Assembly (NCBI RefSeq): GCF_023555495.1
Contig: NZ_JALCZO010000004.1
Span: forward strand, 1-64,000
Direction of reading: 5' to 3'
From: Polaribacter sp. Z022
Lineage (GTDB): Bacteria > Bacteroidota > Bacteroidia > Flavobacteriales > Flavobacteriaceae
Length of the DNA stretch: 64,000 nt
Shown piece by piece: positions 35,267 to 43,179 of this stretch; within the stretch, counting starts at the first letter, position 1, and every line of letters starts with the position of its first letter. The notes below the pieces were generated by a model. It saw nothing but the letters and a program-made list of their open reading frames with translations. It did not search any database and was not told the origin of the DNA. Position numbers and translations under genes: made by a program.

Positions 35267-37342
35267 ATGAAATCAATAAGTTTATCCCTACTATTCTTTT
35301 TATTGTTTAGCATTCAGTGTTTTGGTCAAGATATGAAAGAAGGTTTCACCTATCTAGAAACAGGAAAATATCAAAAAGCAGAAGTTTTTTTTAAAAAAAT
35401 ATTAAAAGATTACCCAACTAATAAAACTGCTATACTTTGTTATGGTAGAGCTGTTGGTTTAAATGGAAATGCAGCAAAAGCTGTTAAAATATTTATTGGT
35501 CTATTAAAAGATTATCCAGATTCTTTTGAAGTTAAATTAAATTATGCAGAATCTTTATTGTGGGGTAAAAACTATCCAGATGCTAAAGTATATTATGAAA
35601 AACTATTAAAAGAAGACAGTAAAAGTTTTGCTGCCTTATTAGGGTATGCAAATACTTTATCTAACTTAAAAGAATACGAAAATGCTATAATTAATGTAAA
35701 CAAAGCTTTAGAAGTTTTACCTGGCAATCCAAATGCATTAGTTTCTAAAAAATATATGAGACTTGGTTTAGCCAATAAAAAAATTAAGTATCAAAAATAT
35801 GATGAAGCAGAAAAATATTTAAAAGAAAACTTAATTACTTTTAAAAACGATAAAGAAACACTTTTAAACTTAGCAAACTTATATTTAATTTCTAAACAAA
35901 CAGATAAAGCAAAAGCTACTTATGAAATTATAGGAAAAAACCCTAAAGATAAACTTACTTCATTAAACGGAATTGCTTTATCCTATCATTTGGCAGGTGA
36001 TGAAAAAACTGCTTTAAGTTATTCTAAAAAAGCTTTAGCTAGTATTTCAGAAGATTCTCCTAAAATTCAAAAAAATCAAACTATAGAACGATATATACAA
36101 GCATTAATTTGGTCTAAAAAGTTTTCTGATGCTGATATTGAAATAAAAAAATTATTAGACAACAATGATAATCCTGATAATTGGATGCTTTCATTAAGAG
36201 CTACTTTAAATGTTTATAAAAGCGATTTTAAAAAGAGTTTAGCTGATTACAATTTAATTCTAAAAAAAGACAGTGCTTCTTTTGATGGAAACCTTGGTAA
36301 AGCTAACGTATTAAAAGCTTTAGGTTATTATAAAGGAGCTTATAAAAGTGCAGAAAACACATTAACTTTTTATGATGAACAAAAAGATGCTAAGAATTTT
36401 ATTAAGCAATTAGACTTAAGTTATACACCTGTAACAGAAACTAAAGTTTCTTATTCTTTTGATAATGGAAATAATGAAGCCAAAGCTTTAGATTTTAAAA
36501 CAGAAGTCCCTTTATCTATTAAATTTAAACTTTTAGCAAATTATAATTTAAGAACAACTTCAAATACAACTACAGGCTTAAAAGCTACTACTAATAATTT
36601 ACTTTTAGGTGCCTCTTATCAATTATTAAATAACTTAACTTTAAAGGCAAATTTTGGTGTTACTTCTTCAGAATCTGAAACAAGTAGTTATAAAAAACTT
36701 TTAACAGACATTTCTTTTAGCACAAAACCTTTTAAACTTCAAAACTTAGAAATTGGTTACAAAAGAGATATTCAAAATTTTAATGCTGCCCTATTAAACG
36801 AACAAATTGTACAAAATAACCTTATCTTAAATTATAGTGTAAGTACAAACTTTAACTTAGGTTGGTTTACTCAGTATTATTATACTTTTCAAAGTGATGA
36901 CAATGCTAGAAACCTATTGTTTACATCTTTATATTATAATATTTTAGCTAAACCATCCATGAAAGCTGGTATAAATTACCAAAACCTTTCCTTTAAAAAC
37001 CAAGTACCTACAGTTTATTTTAGTCCTAGTAAATTTAATGCAGTAGAAGTATTTGTAAACCTTATAAAAGATGAAAGTGCTGCTAAAAATAAAGAATTGT
37101 TTTATGGTTTAACAGCAGCAACTGGTTTACAATACATTGAAGATGATGATAGTTTAAGTACTTACAGAATTGATGCTAAATTTGGTTACAGATTTTCTGA
37201 ATATGCTTTATTAAATATTTACGGATTGCAAAGTAATATAGCTTCAGCTGTGGCAACTTCTGGTTCTACTGGCTTTACTTATACTGAGTTTGGGTTACGT
37301 TTTAAATGGATTATCTTAAAGAAACCTATCTATAAAAGATAA
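35267..37342 (+). CDS. TPR protein with C-terminal outer-membrane beta-barrel (polysaccharide exporter-like)
   Basis: Exported protein of 691 residues with signal peptide MKSISLSLLFFLLFSIQCFGQ. Residues 22-390 are consecutive TPR units (GFTYLETGKYQKAEVFFKKIL, YAESLLWGKNYPDAKVYYEKLL and others). Residues from about 400 are beta-strands with alternating aromatics (LLLGASYQLLNNLTLKANFGV), ending in a YaiO-like barrel (FTYTEFGLRFKWIILKK). TPR plus barrel is the design of BcsC, PgaA and PelB, exporters of cellulose, PNAG and Pel. It is the outer-membrane piece expected of the neighbouring exopolysaccharide genes. Confidence 0.85.
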   Translation: MKSISLSLLFFLLFSIQCFGQDMKEGFTYLETGKYQKAEVFFKKILKDYPTNKTAILCYGRAVGLNGNAAKAVKIFIGLLKDYPDSFEVKLNYAESLLWGKNYPDAKVYYEKLLKEDSKSFAALLGYANTLSNLKEYENAIINVNKALEVLPGNPNALVSKKYMRLGLANKKIKYQKYDEAEKYLKENLITFKNDKETLLNLANLYLISKQTDKAKATYEIIGKNPKDKLTSLNGIALSYHLAGDEKTALSYSKKALASISEDSPKIQKNQTIERYIQALIWSKKFSDADIEIKKLLDNNDNPDNWMLSLRATLNVYKSDFKKSLADYNLILKKDSASFDGNLGKANVLKALGYYKGAYKSAENTLTFYDEQKDAKNFIKQLDLSYTPVTETKVSYSFDNGNNEAKALDFKTEVPLSIKFKLLANYNLRTTSNTTTGLKATTNNLLLGASYQLLNNLTLKANFGVTSSESETSSYKKLLTDISFSTKPFKLQNLEIGYKRDIQNFNAALLNEQIVQNNLILNYSVSTNFNLGWFTQYYYTFQSDDNARNLLFTSLYYNILAKPSMKAGINYQNLSFKNQVPTVYFSPSKFNAVEVFVNLIKDESAAKNKELFYGLTAATGLQYIEDDDSLSTYRIDAKFGYRFSEYALLNIYGLQSNIASAVATSGSTGFTYTEFGLRFKWIILKKPIYKR

Positions 37343-37366
37343 GGCAAAAGATTTCTCTTTTGCCTT
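37341..37366. terminator. Terminator between convergent genes
   Basis: 11-bp stem AAGGCAAAAGA / TCTTTTGCCTT with loop TTTC, between the TPR/barrel gene and the DUF4114 gene; the stem begins at the stop codon. Confidence 0.75.
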
Positions 37367-37395
37367 TAAACATAAATTGATTATTAACGAACAGA

Positions 37396-39834
37396 TTAAT
37401 TTATGATAAAAGTTCCTGAATGTTGATTATTTGCATCATCTATAATTCTATATTTATACATACCCTTTTTTAATTGAGGTGCATTGTATTGAATTTTATT
37501 AGATGAATTAGTGTTTAAAATTTGATAATCTACTACTCTACCAATTGTATCATAAACTTGAATTTTTACAGTTTGAGAAATTGTTGGTAATTGAATTGTT
37601 GTTGTAGTAGAAAATGGATTAGGATAATTAAAAGCTTTTGTATTTATTGCTTCATTAAAAGTTTCTACAGACAAAACATCATTTTTACTAAAAGATAGAT
37701 TTTTAACATCAATTTGAAAAGGTATATAGTTTGTATAGTCTCCAATTATAGAAAAAACAACTGTTTTTATATTATTAATTTCTGCTGAATTTCCATTTGC
37801 ATCTACAAAATCAGAAAAAGATAAATTCATAGTTCTTTCTTCTTTATTACTAGGAATTGTATAACGCAATCTGTTTTCCCATTCTCTATCATCTTCAGAC
37901 ATGATTACAACTTCTACTGGTTCATTATTTGTAATATTAAAGTTTATAAAACCATAATCTGTAACATTTAATGTTTGATCTCCAGGTAAAATATGTCTAA
38001 ATAAATTTACATTTCCTTTAACTTCTCCAACTGCACTTACACTTCTATCAACTTCATAAAAATCATCTTTATATTCTCTATTAGTTGTAGAGACCTCAAA
38101 ATTAGCAACAGTTACATAATCATTTAAGTAATCTAATCCCCAAGGTCCGTCAGCTAAATAAAGTGCATCTTTTTGTGGTGATGATGCTGTTTCTAAAGAA
38201 AAACCAATATCAAACAAAACACCTGTTTGTATAGATAATACTTCATTATAATCTCCAGAAAGTGTAAAATTATTTGAAACTTGAACATGATTAGATACTT
38301 CTGTTTCTGCAATATTACCAACAAATTTTACAGATGTTTCTTGCGTTCTATTTACAATATTTAAGTTTATTACTCCATTAGAATAACTACCAGACTTTAC
38401 AAAAACATTAGGCAAAACAGTTTCTACAGTTGTGCTATTCAATCCATTTAAATTTGTATGTTCATCAATTATAAAATTAGCAATTGAAAATACTTGTGAA
38501 AAAGAACTTCCCCAAATTTGATAGTTTTGGTAGTTTCCAGAAGGATATTGATCTATATTCCAAAAACTAAATAACTCATCTTCTTTTGCATCCATTTTAA
38601 TAGAAAAACTTAATGTATATTCTATTTGTCCTGATGCTCTTTTAATTTTAGAACTTATAATTTGATGACCTCTTGTTTCAACTGTTCTTACATCTTCTAA
38701 ACTAGAACTATTTAATCTATCGCAAATAACTTTTGAATGATCGTAAATAGAACCAATAGTTTTAGTAGCTAATACTGCAGATACTCTTTCTTCTCCTTGA
38801 TAATAATCTACAGAAAATATTTCTTGAGCATTTGTTACTCCTAATAAATCTTCTGGACTAGAAACATTAGCTACTTCTGTTTTGTACATACCTGTTTCTG
38901 GCAAAAAGTCTATTAAAGAAACTGTATTACTTTTACTTTTTAATGCAGTTTTATTAAACTTTTTCTGAAATTTTTTCTGAAAACTATTATTGCCTTCTTT
39001 AATTCTTTTAAAATTTCTTTTTGCAATTAAGTTTGCTAAAGAGCCATTACTTTCTAAACCTCCATTATTAGCAGATGAAACATTGTTTATTTCTGTTACT
39101 TCTGCATAATTAGTTGTTGTAATTGCTTCATATGGATTTGCTGTTACATAAAAAATAGCATCGTTAAAATCGTTATCACAACTGCTGTAATCTCTTCTTA
39201 TATCTTCAAAACCTAAAATAATTCTTTCATTATTAGGATCTGCTAATAATACATTATGATATCTTAAACTTTGATTAGCTTCTGGATTATAATCTGGATT
39301 TGAATACAAATTCCAAAGAGAATTACCAACTGACTGACTAGTAGAGCTCCAAGCATTTGCTAATAAAACCCAACCTATTCCTGTTCCTTTTTTAAAAGTT
39401 CCAATTTTAACTTTATCTCCTACTTGTAATCCTCCTCCACTACCAAGAGCTGAAACATTTGGAAAAATAATTGTAATATCTTCTTTACTTGGTTTTGTAT
39501 TTGTTGGGTTATTTAAATCATAAGTATAAAAACCTAATACATTTTTATAACCTGCTCCTTCACTTACAAAAGTTACCCATACATCTGCATCTTTTTCTAA
39601 TTTTACATCAGTATCATAACCAGAAGTTATGTATTGAGGGTTATAATCTGGCACAGGGTATCTTTCTGGAAGAGAATTGTTTATCATTCTTTGGGTCTCT
39701 ACAGAAACAACATCACTTGGATTCTCTAAATACAAAGGAGTTCCATTAGAAGTATAATTTCCTAAGTACTGATAAGTTTGTGCACTTAAAGATGTTATAA
39801 CTGTTGATAATAAAAGAAGTAATATTTTTTTCAT
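37396..39834 (-). CDS. DUF4114-domain protein with T9SS C-terminal sorting domain
   Basis: Secreted protein of 812 residues with signal peptide MKKILLLLLSTVITSLSAQ. A DUF4114 domain (about 75-235) includes FVSEGAGYKNVLGFYTYDL and FEDIRRDYSSCDNDFNDAIFYV, an acidic, possibly Ca-binding beta fold. The middle part is beta-rich repeats. The last 75 residues are a type A T9SS sorting domain (FNYPNPFSTTTTIQLP to KKGMYKYRII and HSGTFIIN), so it should be secreted and attached to the cell surface. It follows the phosphorelay operon on the same strand with its own TAATTTCG promoter; motifs upstream are shared with the phosphorelay promoter region. Confidence 0.9.
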   Translation of the reverse strand: MKKILLLLLSTVITSLSAQTYQYLGNYTSNGTPLYLENPSDVVSVETQRMINNSLPERYPVPDYNPQYITSGYDTDVKLEKDADVWVTFVSEGAGYKNVLGFYTYDLNNPTNTKPSKEDITIIFPNVSALGSGGGLQVGDKVKIGTFKKGTGIGWVLLANAWSSTSQSVGNSLWNLYSNPDYNPEANQSLRYHNVLLADPNNERIILGFEDIRRDYSSCDNDFNDAIFYVTANPYEAITTTNYAEVTEINNVSSANNGGLESNGSLANLIAKRNFKRIKEGNNSFQKKFQKKFNKTALKSKSNTVSLIDFLPETGMYKTEVANVSSPEDLLGVTNAQEIFSVDYYQGEERVSAVLATKTIGSIYDHSKVICDRLNSSSLEDVRTVETRGHQIISSKIKRASGQIEYTLSFSIKMDAKEDELFSFWNIDQYPSGNYQNYQIWGSSFSQVFSIANFIIDEHTNLNGLNSTTVETVLPNVFVKSGSYSNGVINLNIVNRTQETSVKFVGNIAETEVSNHVQVSNNFTLSGDYNEVLSIQTGVLFDIGFSLETASSPQKDALYLADGPWGLDYLNDYVTVANFEVSTTNREYKDDFYEVDRSVSAVGEVKGNVNLFRHILPGDQTLNVTDYGFINFNITNNEPVEVVIMSEDDREWENRLRYTIPSNKEERTMNLSFSDFVDANGNSAEINNIKTVVFSIIGDYTNYIPFQIDVKNLSFSKNDVLSVETFNEAINTKAFNYPNPFSTTTTIQLPTISQTVKIQVYDTIGRVVDYQILNTNSSNKIQYNAPQLKKGMYKYRIIDDANNQHSGTFIIN

Positions 39835-39854
39835 GACATAATTAATTTATGCCG

Positions 39855-39862
39855 CGAAATTA
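39855..39862 (-). promoter_or_regulatory. Promoter -7 element of the DUF4114 gene
   Basis: Minus-strand TAATTTCG (consensus TAnnTTTG with one change), 21 bases upstream of the ATG. The 39892-39934 motif block lies about 30-72 bases further upstream. Confidence 0.5.
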
Positions 39863-39891
39863 GGAACTCAATAAAGTAAAAATTATAGATT

Positions 39892-39934
39892 TTCGTCTTT
39901 GACACTTTAACTATAGACGAATTGTATAAAGTGT
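39892..39934. promoter_or_regulatory. Candidate regulator-binding block upstream of the DUF4114 gene
   Basis: Contains TTCGTCT (39892-39898) and AGACGAA (39915-39921) as an inverted pair, and ACACTTTA (39902-39909) with TAAAGTGT (39927-39934) as another. The nine-base words ATTCGTCTA and ACACTTTAT, read on the minus strand, also occur upstream of the phosphorelay operon (46204-46218). Binding by the LytTR regulator next door is inference. Confidence 0.4.
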
Positions 39935-39951
39935 TTAGATAAAATTAAAAA

Positions 39952-40665
39952 TTACAGTAAGTCTAACCTTTTCATTAATTCTGGTCTTTTAGACCTACTT
40001 ACTGGTATAACATCTTTCTTAATTAAAACACTATTATCTTCAATATCAATAATTTTTTTGATGTTGATAATATAAGAACGATGTATTTTTAGAAACAATG
40101 AATCTGGTAGTTTTTCTTCTATCTTTTTTAGGGTAGAATGAACAGTATAATCTTTAGTTTCTGTTTTAATTTTAATATAGTCTCCTTTTGCTTCTATTAA
40201 ATAAATAGTTGGCAAATCAATTTTAATTAACCTTCTATCTATATTAATATAAAAGTCATTTTCTATATCATTTTTTTTAGCTGTAGTTTTTTGATCAGTA
40301 TTAGTAGATACTAATTGTTTTTGTTTTGCTCTTTCTATTGCTTTTGTAAAACGAGGTAATTCTATTGGTTTTAATAAATAATCAACAATAAAATCATACT
40401 CAAAAGCTTCGATTGCAAATTTAGGATCTGCAGTAGTAAAAATAATTTTTGGAGGGTCTTTAAGGGTTTTTATAAAATCTAAACCACTAAAACCAGGCAT
40501 ATGAATATCTAAAAAAATTAAATCTACACTATTTTCTATCAAATATTTCATAGCATCAATTGCGTTAGAAAATTCTTTTAAAATATTAATAGATTTAAAT
40601 TCATTGCATAGAGTTTTTAGTATGACTCTAGCCATTTTTTCATCATCAATAATAATACAATTCAT
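39952..40665 (-). CDS. LytTR-family response regulator
   Basis: Response regulator of 237 residues. The receiver (1-120) has MNCIIIDDE, phospho-acceptor Asp53 (LIFLDIHMP) and VDYLLKPIEL. The LytTR DNA-binding domain (about 135-237) has IYLIEAKGDYIKIKTETKDYTVHSTLKKIEEKLP and FLKIHRSYIINIKKI. It is the only DNA-binding output in this operon, so it is the likely end of the relay. It lies 5 bases after the Hpt gene. LytTR proteins usually bind paired direct repeats, and such a pair exists at 46183-46217. Confidence 0.93.
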   Translation of the reverse strand: MNCIIIDDEKMARVILKTLCNEFKSINILKEFSNAIDAMKYLIENSVDLIFLDIHMPGFSGLDFIKTLKDPPKIIFTTADPKFAIEAFEYDFIVDYLLKPIELPRFTKAIERAKQKQLVSTNTDQKTTAKKNDIENDFYINIDRRLIKIDLPTIYLIEAKGDYIKIKTETKDYTVHSTLKKIEEKLPDSLFLKIHRSYIINIKKIIDIEDNSVLIKKDVIPVSRSKRPELMKRLDLL

Positions 40666-40670
40666 AAAAA

Positions 40671-40988
40671 TTATATAGTTTCAATATAATCTGAAATTGC
40701 TGTTAAAATTTGATCAAATTCTTTTTGTCCTTCTAAACTTTGTTCTCTAAGGTTGTGTTCAAACTCGTTAGCAGCTTCATAACTCTTTTCAAGTCCTAAA
40801 ATACTAATTTTATGTTTAATTGTATGAACATTTTCTTCAATTTTTTTAAATACCTTATTTTCTAAATTATTTAGGTATTCTTTTTTTTCTTCTGGAAACT
40901 CAGTTTTTATTACTTCTATTAACTCATTTTTAATAGATTCATCTCCTCTTGCTAGTTGATTTATATAATCTAAATTTGGCTTTTCCAT
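40671..40988 (-). CDS. Stand-alone Hpt phosphotransfer protein
   Basis: Helical protein of 105 residues with the histidine phosphotransfer signature VHTIKHKISILGLEKSYEAANEFE: phospho-accepting His55 and Lys58, in the usual four-helix bundle. The canonical HxLKG reads HTIKH, so the small residue after Lys is a His here, a mild departure. It should pass phosphate between receivers, most simply between the CheY-like protein and the LytTR regulator of the same operon. Two bases after the kinase gene, 5 before the LytTR gene. Confidence 0.88.
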   Translation of the reverse strand: MEKPNLDYINQLARGDESIKNELIEVIKTEFPEEKKEYLNNLENKVFKKIEENVHTIKHKISILGLEKSYEAANEFEHNLREQSLEGQKEFDQILTAISDYIETI

Positions 40989-40990
40989 TA

Positions 40991-42034
40991 TTATTTTTTT
41001 ATACTAAAATAAAAAGTAGAACCTACATTTGGTTCAGATTCTAAGTATATTTCTCCTTTGTAAACTTCAATTATTTTCTTTACAATAGATAATCCAATAC
41101 CAGAAGATTTATAATTATCTTCTAATTTTTGAAAAGCTACAAATATTTTATCAAAGTATTTTTTTTCTATACCTACACCATTGTCTTTTATATAAAAATT
41201 CCAATAGTCAGAATCTTCTTTAAAACCAATTTCAATACTAACTTCTTTTTTATTGTTAAAATTTATTGCATTACTAATTAAATGTTGAAATAATTGTTCT
41301 AACCTATAAGTATCACCTTTTATAACTGGTAGTTTTTTAGGTATTATAAATGTTATATTTTCTTGTTTAGAAAAAGTTTTTATAATATCATTTACTAAAG
41401 AGTCTAAACTTATATTGTATAACTCTTTTTCTATTTTACCTATGGTAGAATATTGTAAAATTCCTTTTACAAGGGTATCCATTTTCTCAACATTTTCTCT
41501 AATTAGTTGTAAAGTTTCTTTACCAGATACATCTAAAACCCCAGAATAATCTTCTAAAACCCATGCAGTTAAAGCCTCTATACTTTGTAAAGGCGATTTT
41601 AAATCATGAGATACCATGTGGGCATAATCATTTAATTCTTGGTTTTGACGTTCTAAACTTTGTACTAATTTATCTTTTTGTTGATTTATTTTAATGATTT
41701 CTTTAGTTTGATTATCAATAAAATCTACTAATTTTAATGAATCTGAACTTTCATCTGGTCTTACGTTTTCTAAATCGTAAAACTGTAATTTATCTATTAC
41801 GCTTTCTAATTTTTTTATAATTCTTTTTTGAGAAATTGTTTCATCTCTCAATTGTTTATTTGCACCAAAAAGTTCTTCAGAACTAATTGTAGTAGCTCTT
41901 TGAAGCATACCAAATTGTTCTTCTGAAGTATTATAGGATCTATCTATTGCGTCTAAAAATTTTTCTAAATCTGTATTAGACTGTAATTCTTTTGGTAGAT
42001 ATTTTCTTATTTGTCTTTTTAGTAAAGAATTCAT
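40991..42034 (-). CDS. Sensor histidine kinase, cytoplasmic
   Basis: Histidine kinase of 347 residues without membrane helices. The N-terminal part (1-130) is mostly coiled coil with no named sensor domain. The H-box is VSHDLKSPLQS with His143; the N-box HLISNAINF, G1 DNGVGI, F-box and G2 GIGLSIVKK show a full HATPase domain. With no sensor of its own, it probably takes its signal from a partner, and the adjoining FIST protein is the obvious one (FIST proteins such as NosP partner with kinases). Overlaps the FIST stop by one base (TAATG). Confidence 0.92.
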   Translation of the reverse strand: MNSLLKRQIRKYLPKELQSNTDLEKFLDAIDRSYNTSEEQFGMLQRATTISSEELFGANKQLRDETISQKRIIKKLESVIDKLQFYDLENVRPDESSDSLKLVDFIDNQTKEIIKINQQKDKLVQSLERQNQELNDYAHMVSHDLKSPLQSIEALTAWVLEDYSGVLDVSGKETLQLIRENVEKMDTLVKGILQYSTIGKIEKELYNISLDSLVNDIIKTFSKQENITFIIPKKLPVIKGDTYRLEQLFQHLISNAINFNNKKEVSIEIGFKEDSDYWNFYIKDNGVGIEKKYFDKIFVAFQKLEDNYKSSGIGLSIVKKIIEVYKGEIYLESEPNVGSTFYFSIKK

Positions 42035-43179
42035 TATTCGCTTATTAACGTAATTGTCATTGTTTGGTTATGTAATTGGCAATTATTTTCTCCTATAAAG
42101 GGTGCTATTTCTCCATAAGAATATAACCCTGTAATTGTTGTATCTTCTCCAACAACTTCCATAACTTCTTCTACTTCTTCTTCTACTCTTTGGTCTAAAA
42201 CTAATTTTCTACCAATACAACTCACTAAAATTGCTAATTCTGGTTTATTTTCTCTAGCTTCTACTGCATTTATTGCTGCTTTTTCTGCTGCATTAACAAT
42301 GTTATCTACATTGGTCATCATTAATTGTACATTAGAGTCTTTAAAAATATCTCCAGCTAAAATCATTGAGTTTTCTTTTTCATCTATATTTAAAATAGTT
42401 CTAACTGTATAGTTTTCTCCATCTATAGATTTTACATTTAAAGGATAAAGTAATGCAGCTCCTGGTAATTCTTTAGCTTTTTCACCTAAATATTTTTTAT
42501 ATAAATCTAATGCAGGTAAGTTATCTAACTCGTACAAAATATTGTCTTTAGATTTAGTTACAGCTCTTTCAGGACCAAAAGGTGTCCAACCTCCATTAAT
42601 AGAAAACGTAACTTCTAATGTTTCTCCATATAAACCAATAGCAACTATTTCTCCAGATTTAGGGTTTTCATTATAAGATGAAATTGTTTTTTCAAATCTT
42701 GCTCCATCACCACATAATGCACCAGTTATTGTTAAATTATCATCTGTTGCAGCACTCATTCCTTTAGTTAATTGACTTCCGTTAATAAAACTACCTTCAG
42801 ATACTACAAAAACATGTTTTAATCCTTCTTCTGGTAATTGATTTATTAATTCTTTACCTACATTAAAACTATTTATTGAATCATCATTATTTGCTTCTAA
42901 AACATTAGTTGTTTTTATTATAAAACTACTTTTTTCAAATTCTATTGCTGTAATTGTTATAGTTTCGTCTGTTACAGAATGTGCAGAAATGTCTCCAGAA
43001 GCAGAGCCAAATACAATATGTCCATCATTAAAGATTGATTTTATTTCTTCAAAAATAGTTTCACTTTCTAACATAAATCTATTTCCAAAAACTAAAACTA
43101 AAGGTTCTTTTAATTCTAATTTATCTGATAAATATTCCCAATCTGAATTTTTGTTTTTTCTTAATTGTACTGTTTTCAT
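42034..43179 (-). CDS. FIST-domain sensor protein (NosP-like)
   Basis: Soluble protein of 381 residues covering FIST_N (about 25-215) and FIST_C (about 225-370). Hallmarks: VFGSASGDIS, ITGALCGDGARF, GLYGETLEVTFSINGGWTPFGPERAVTKS, LPGAALLYPL, LVSCIGRKLVL and the C-terminal GLYSYGEIAPF, NNCQLHNQTMTITLI. FIST proteins bind small ligands; one branch, NosP, binds haem and senses nitric oxide through a partner kinase. Whether this one binds haem cannot be read from the sequence. It overlaps the PAS kinase by 4 bases and the second kinase by 1. Confidence 0.92.
   Translation of the reverse strand: MKTVQLRKNKNSDWEYLSDKLELKEPLVLVFGNRFMLESETIFEEIKSIFNDGHIVFGSASGDISAHSVTDETITITAIEFEKSSFIIKTTNVLEANNDDSINSFNVGKELINQLPEEGLKHVFVVSEGSFINGSQLTKGMSAATDDNLTITGALCGDGARFEKTISSYNENPKSGEIVAIGLYGETLEVTFSINGGWTPFGPERAVTKSKDNILYELDNLPALDLYKKYLGEKAKELPGAALLYPLNVKSIDGENYTVRTILNIDEKENSMILAGDIFKDSNVQLMMTNVDNIVNAAEKAAINAVEARENKPELAILVSCIGRKLVLDQRVEEEVEEVMEVVGEDTTITGLYSYGEIAPFIGENNCQLHNQTMTITLISE

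Noticed and set aside
35267..37342. Naming the TPR/barrel protein PelB, and GT4/flippase PelF/PelG
   Set aside because: Sizes and motifs differ from Pel proteins and pelA/C/D/E are absent; only the general logic is shared.
39489..39749. 86-residue plus-strand frame inside the DUF4114 gene
   Set aside because: Antisense to a well-supported secreted protein and without recognisable features.
42034..43179. Calling the FIST protein a proven NO sensor (NosP)
   Set aside because: FIST proteins have varied ligands and I cannot identify a haem ligand from the sequence; kept as a NosP-like possibility only.
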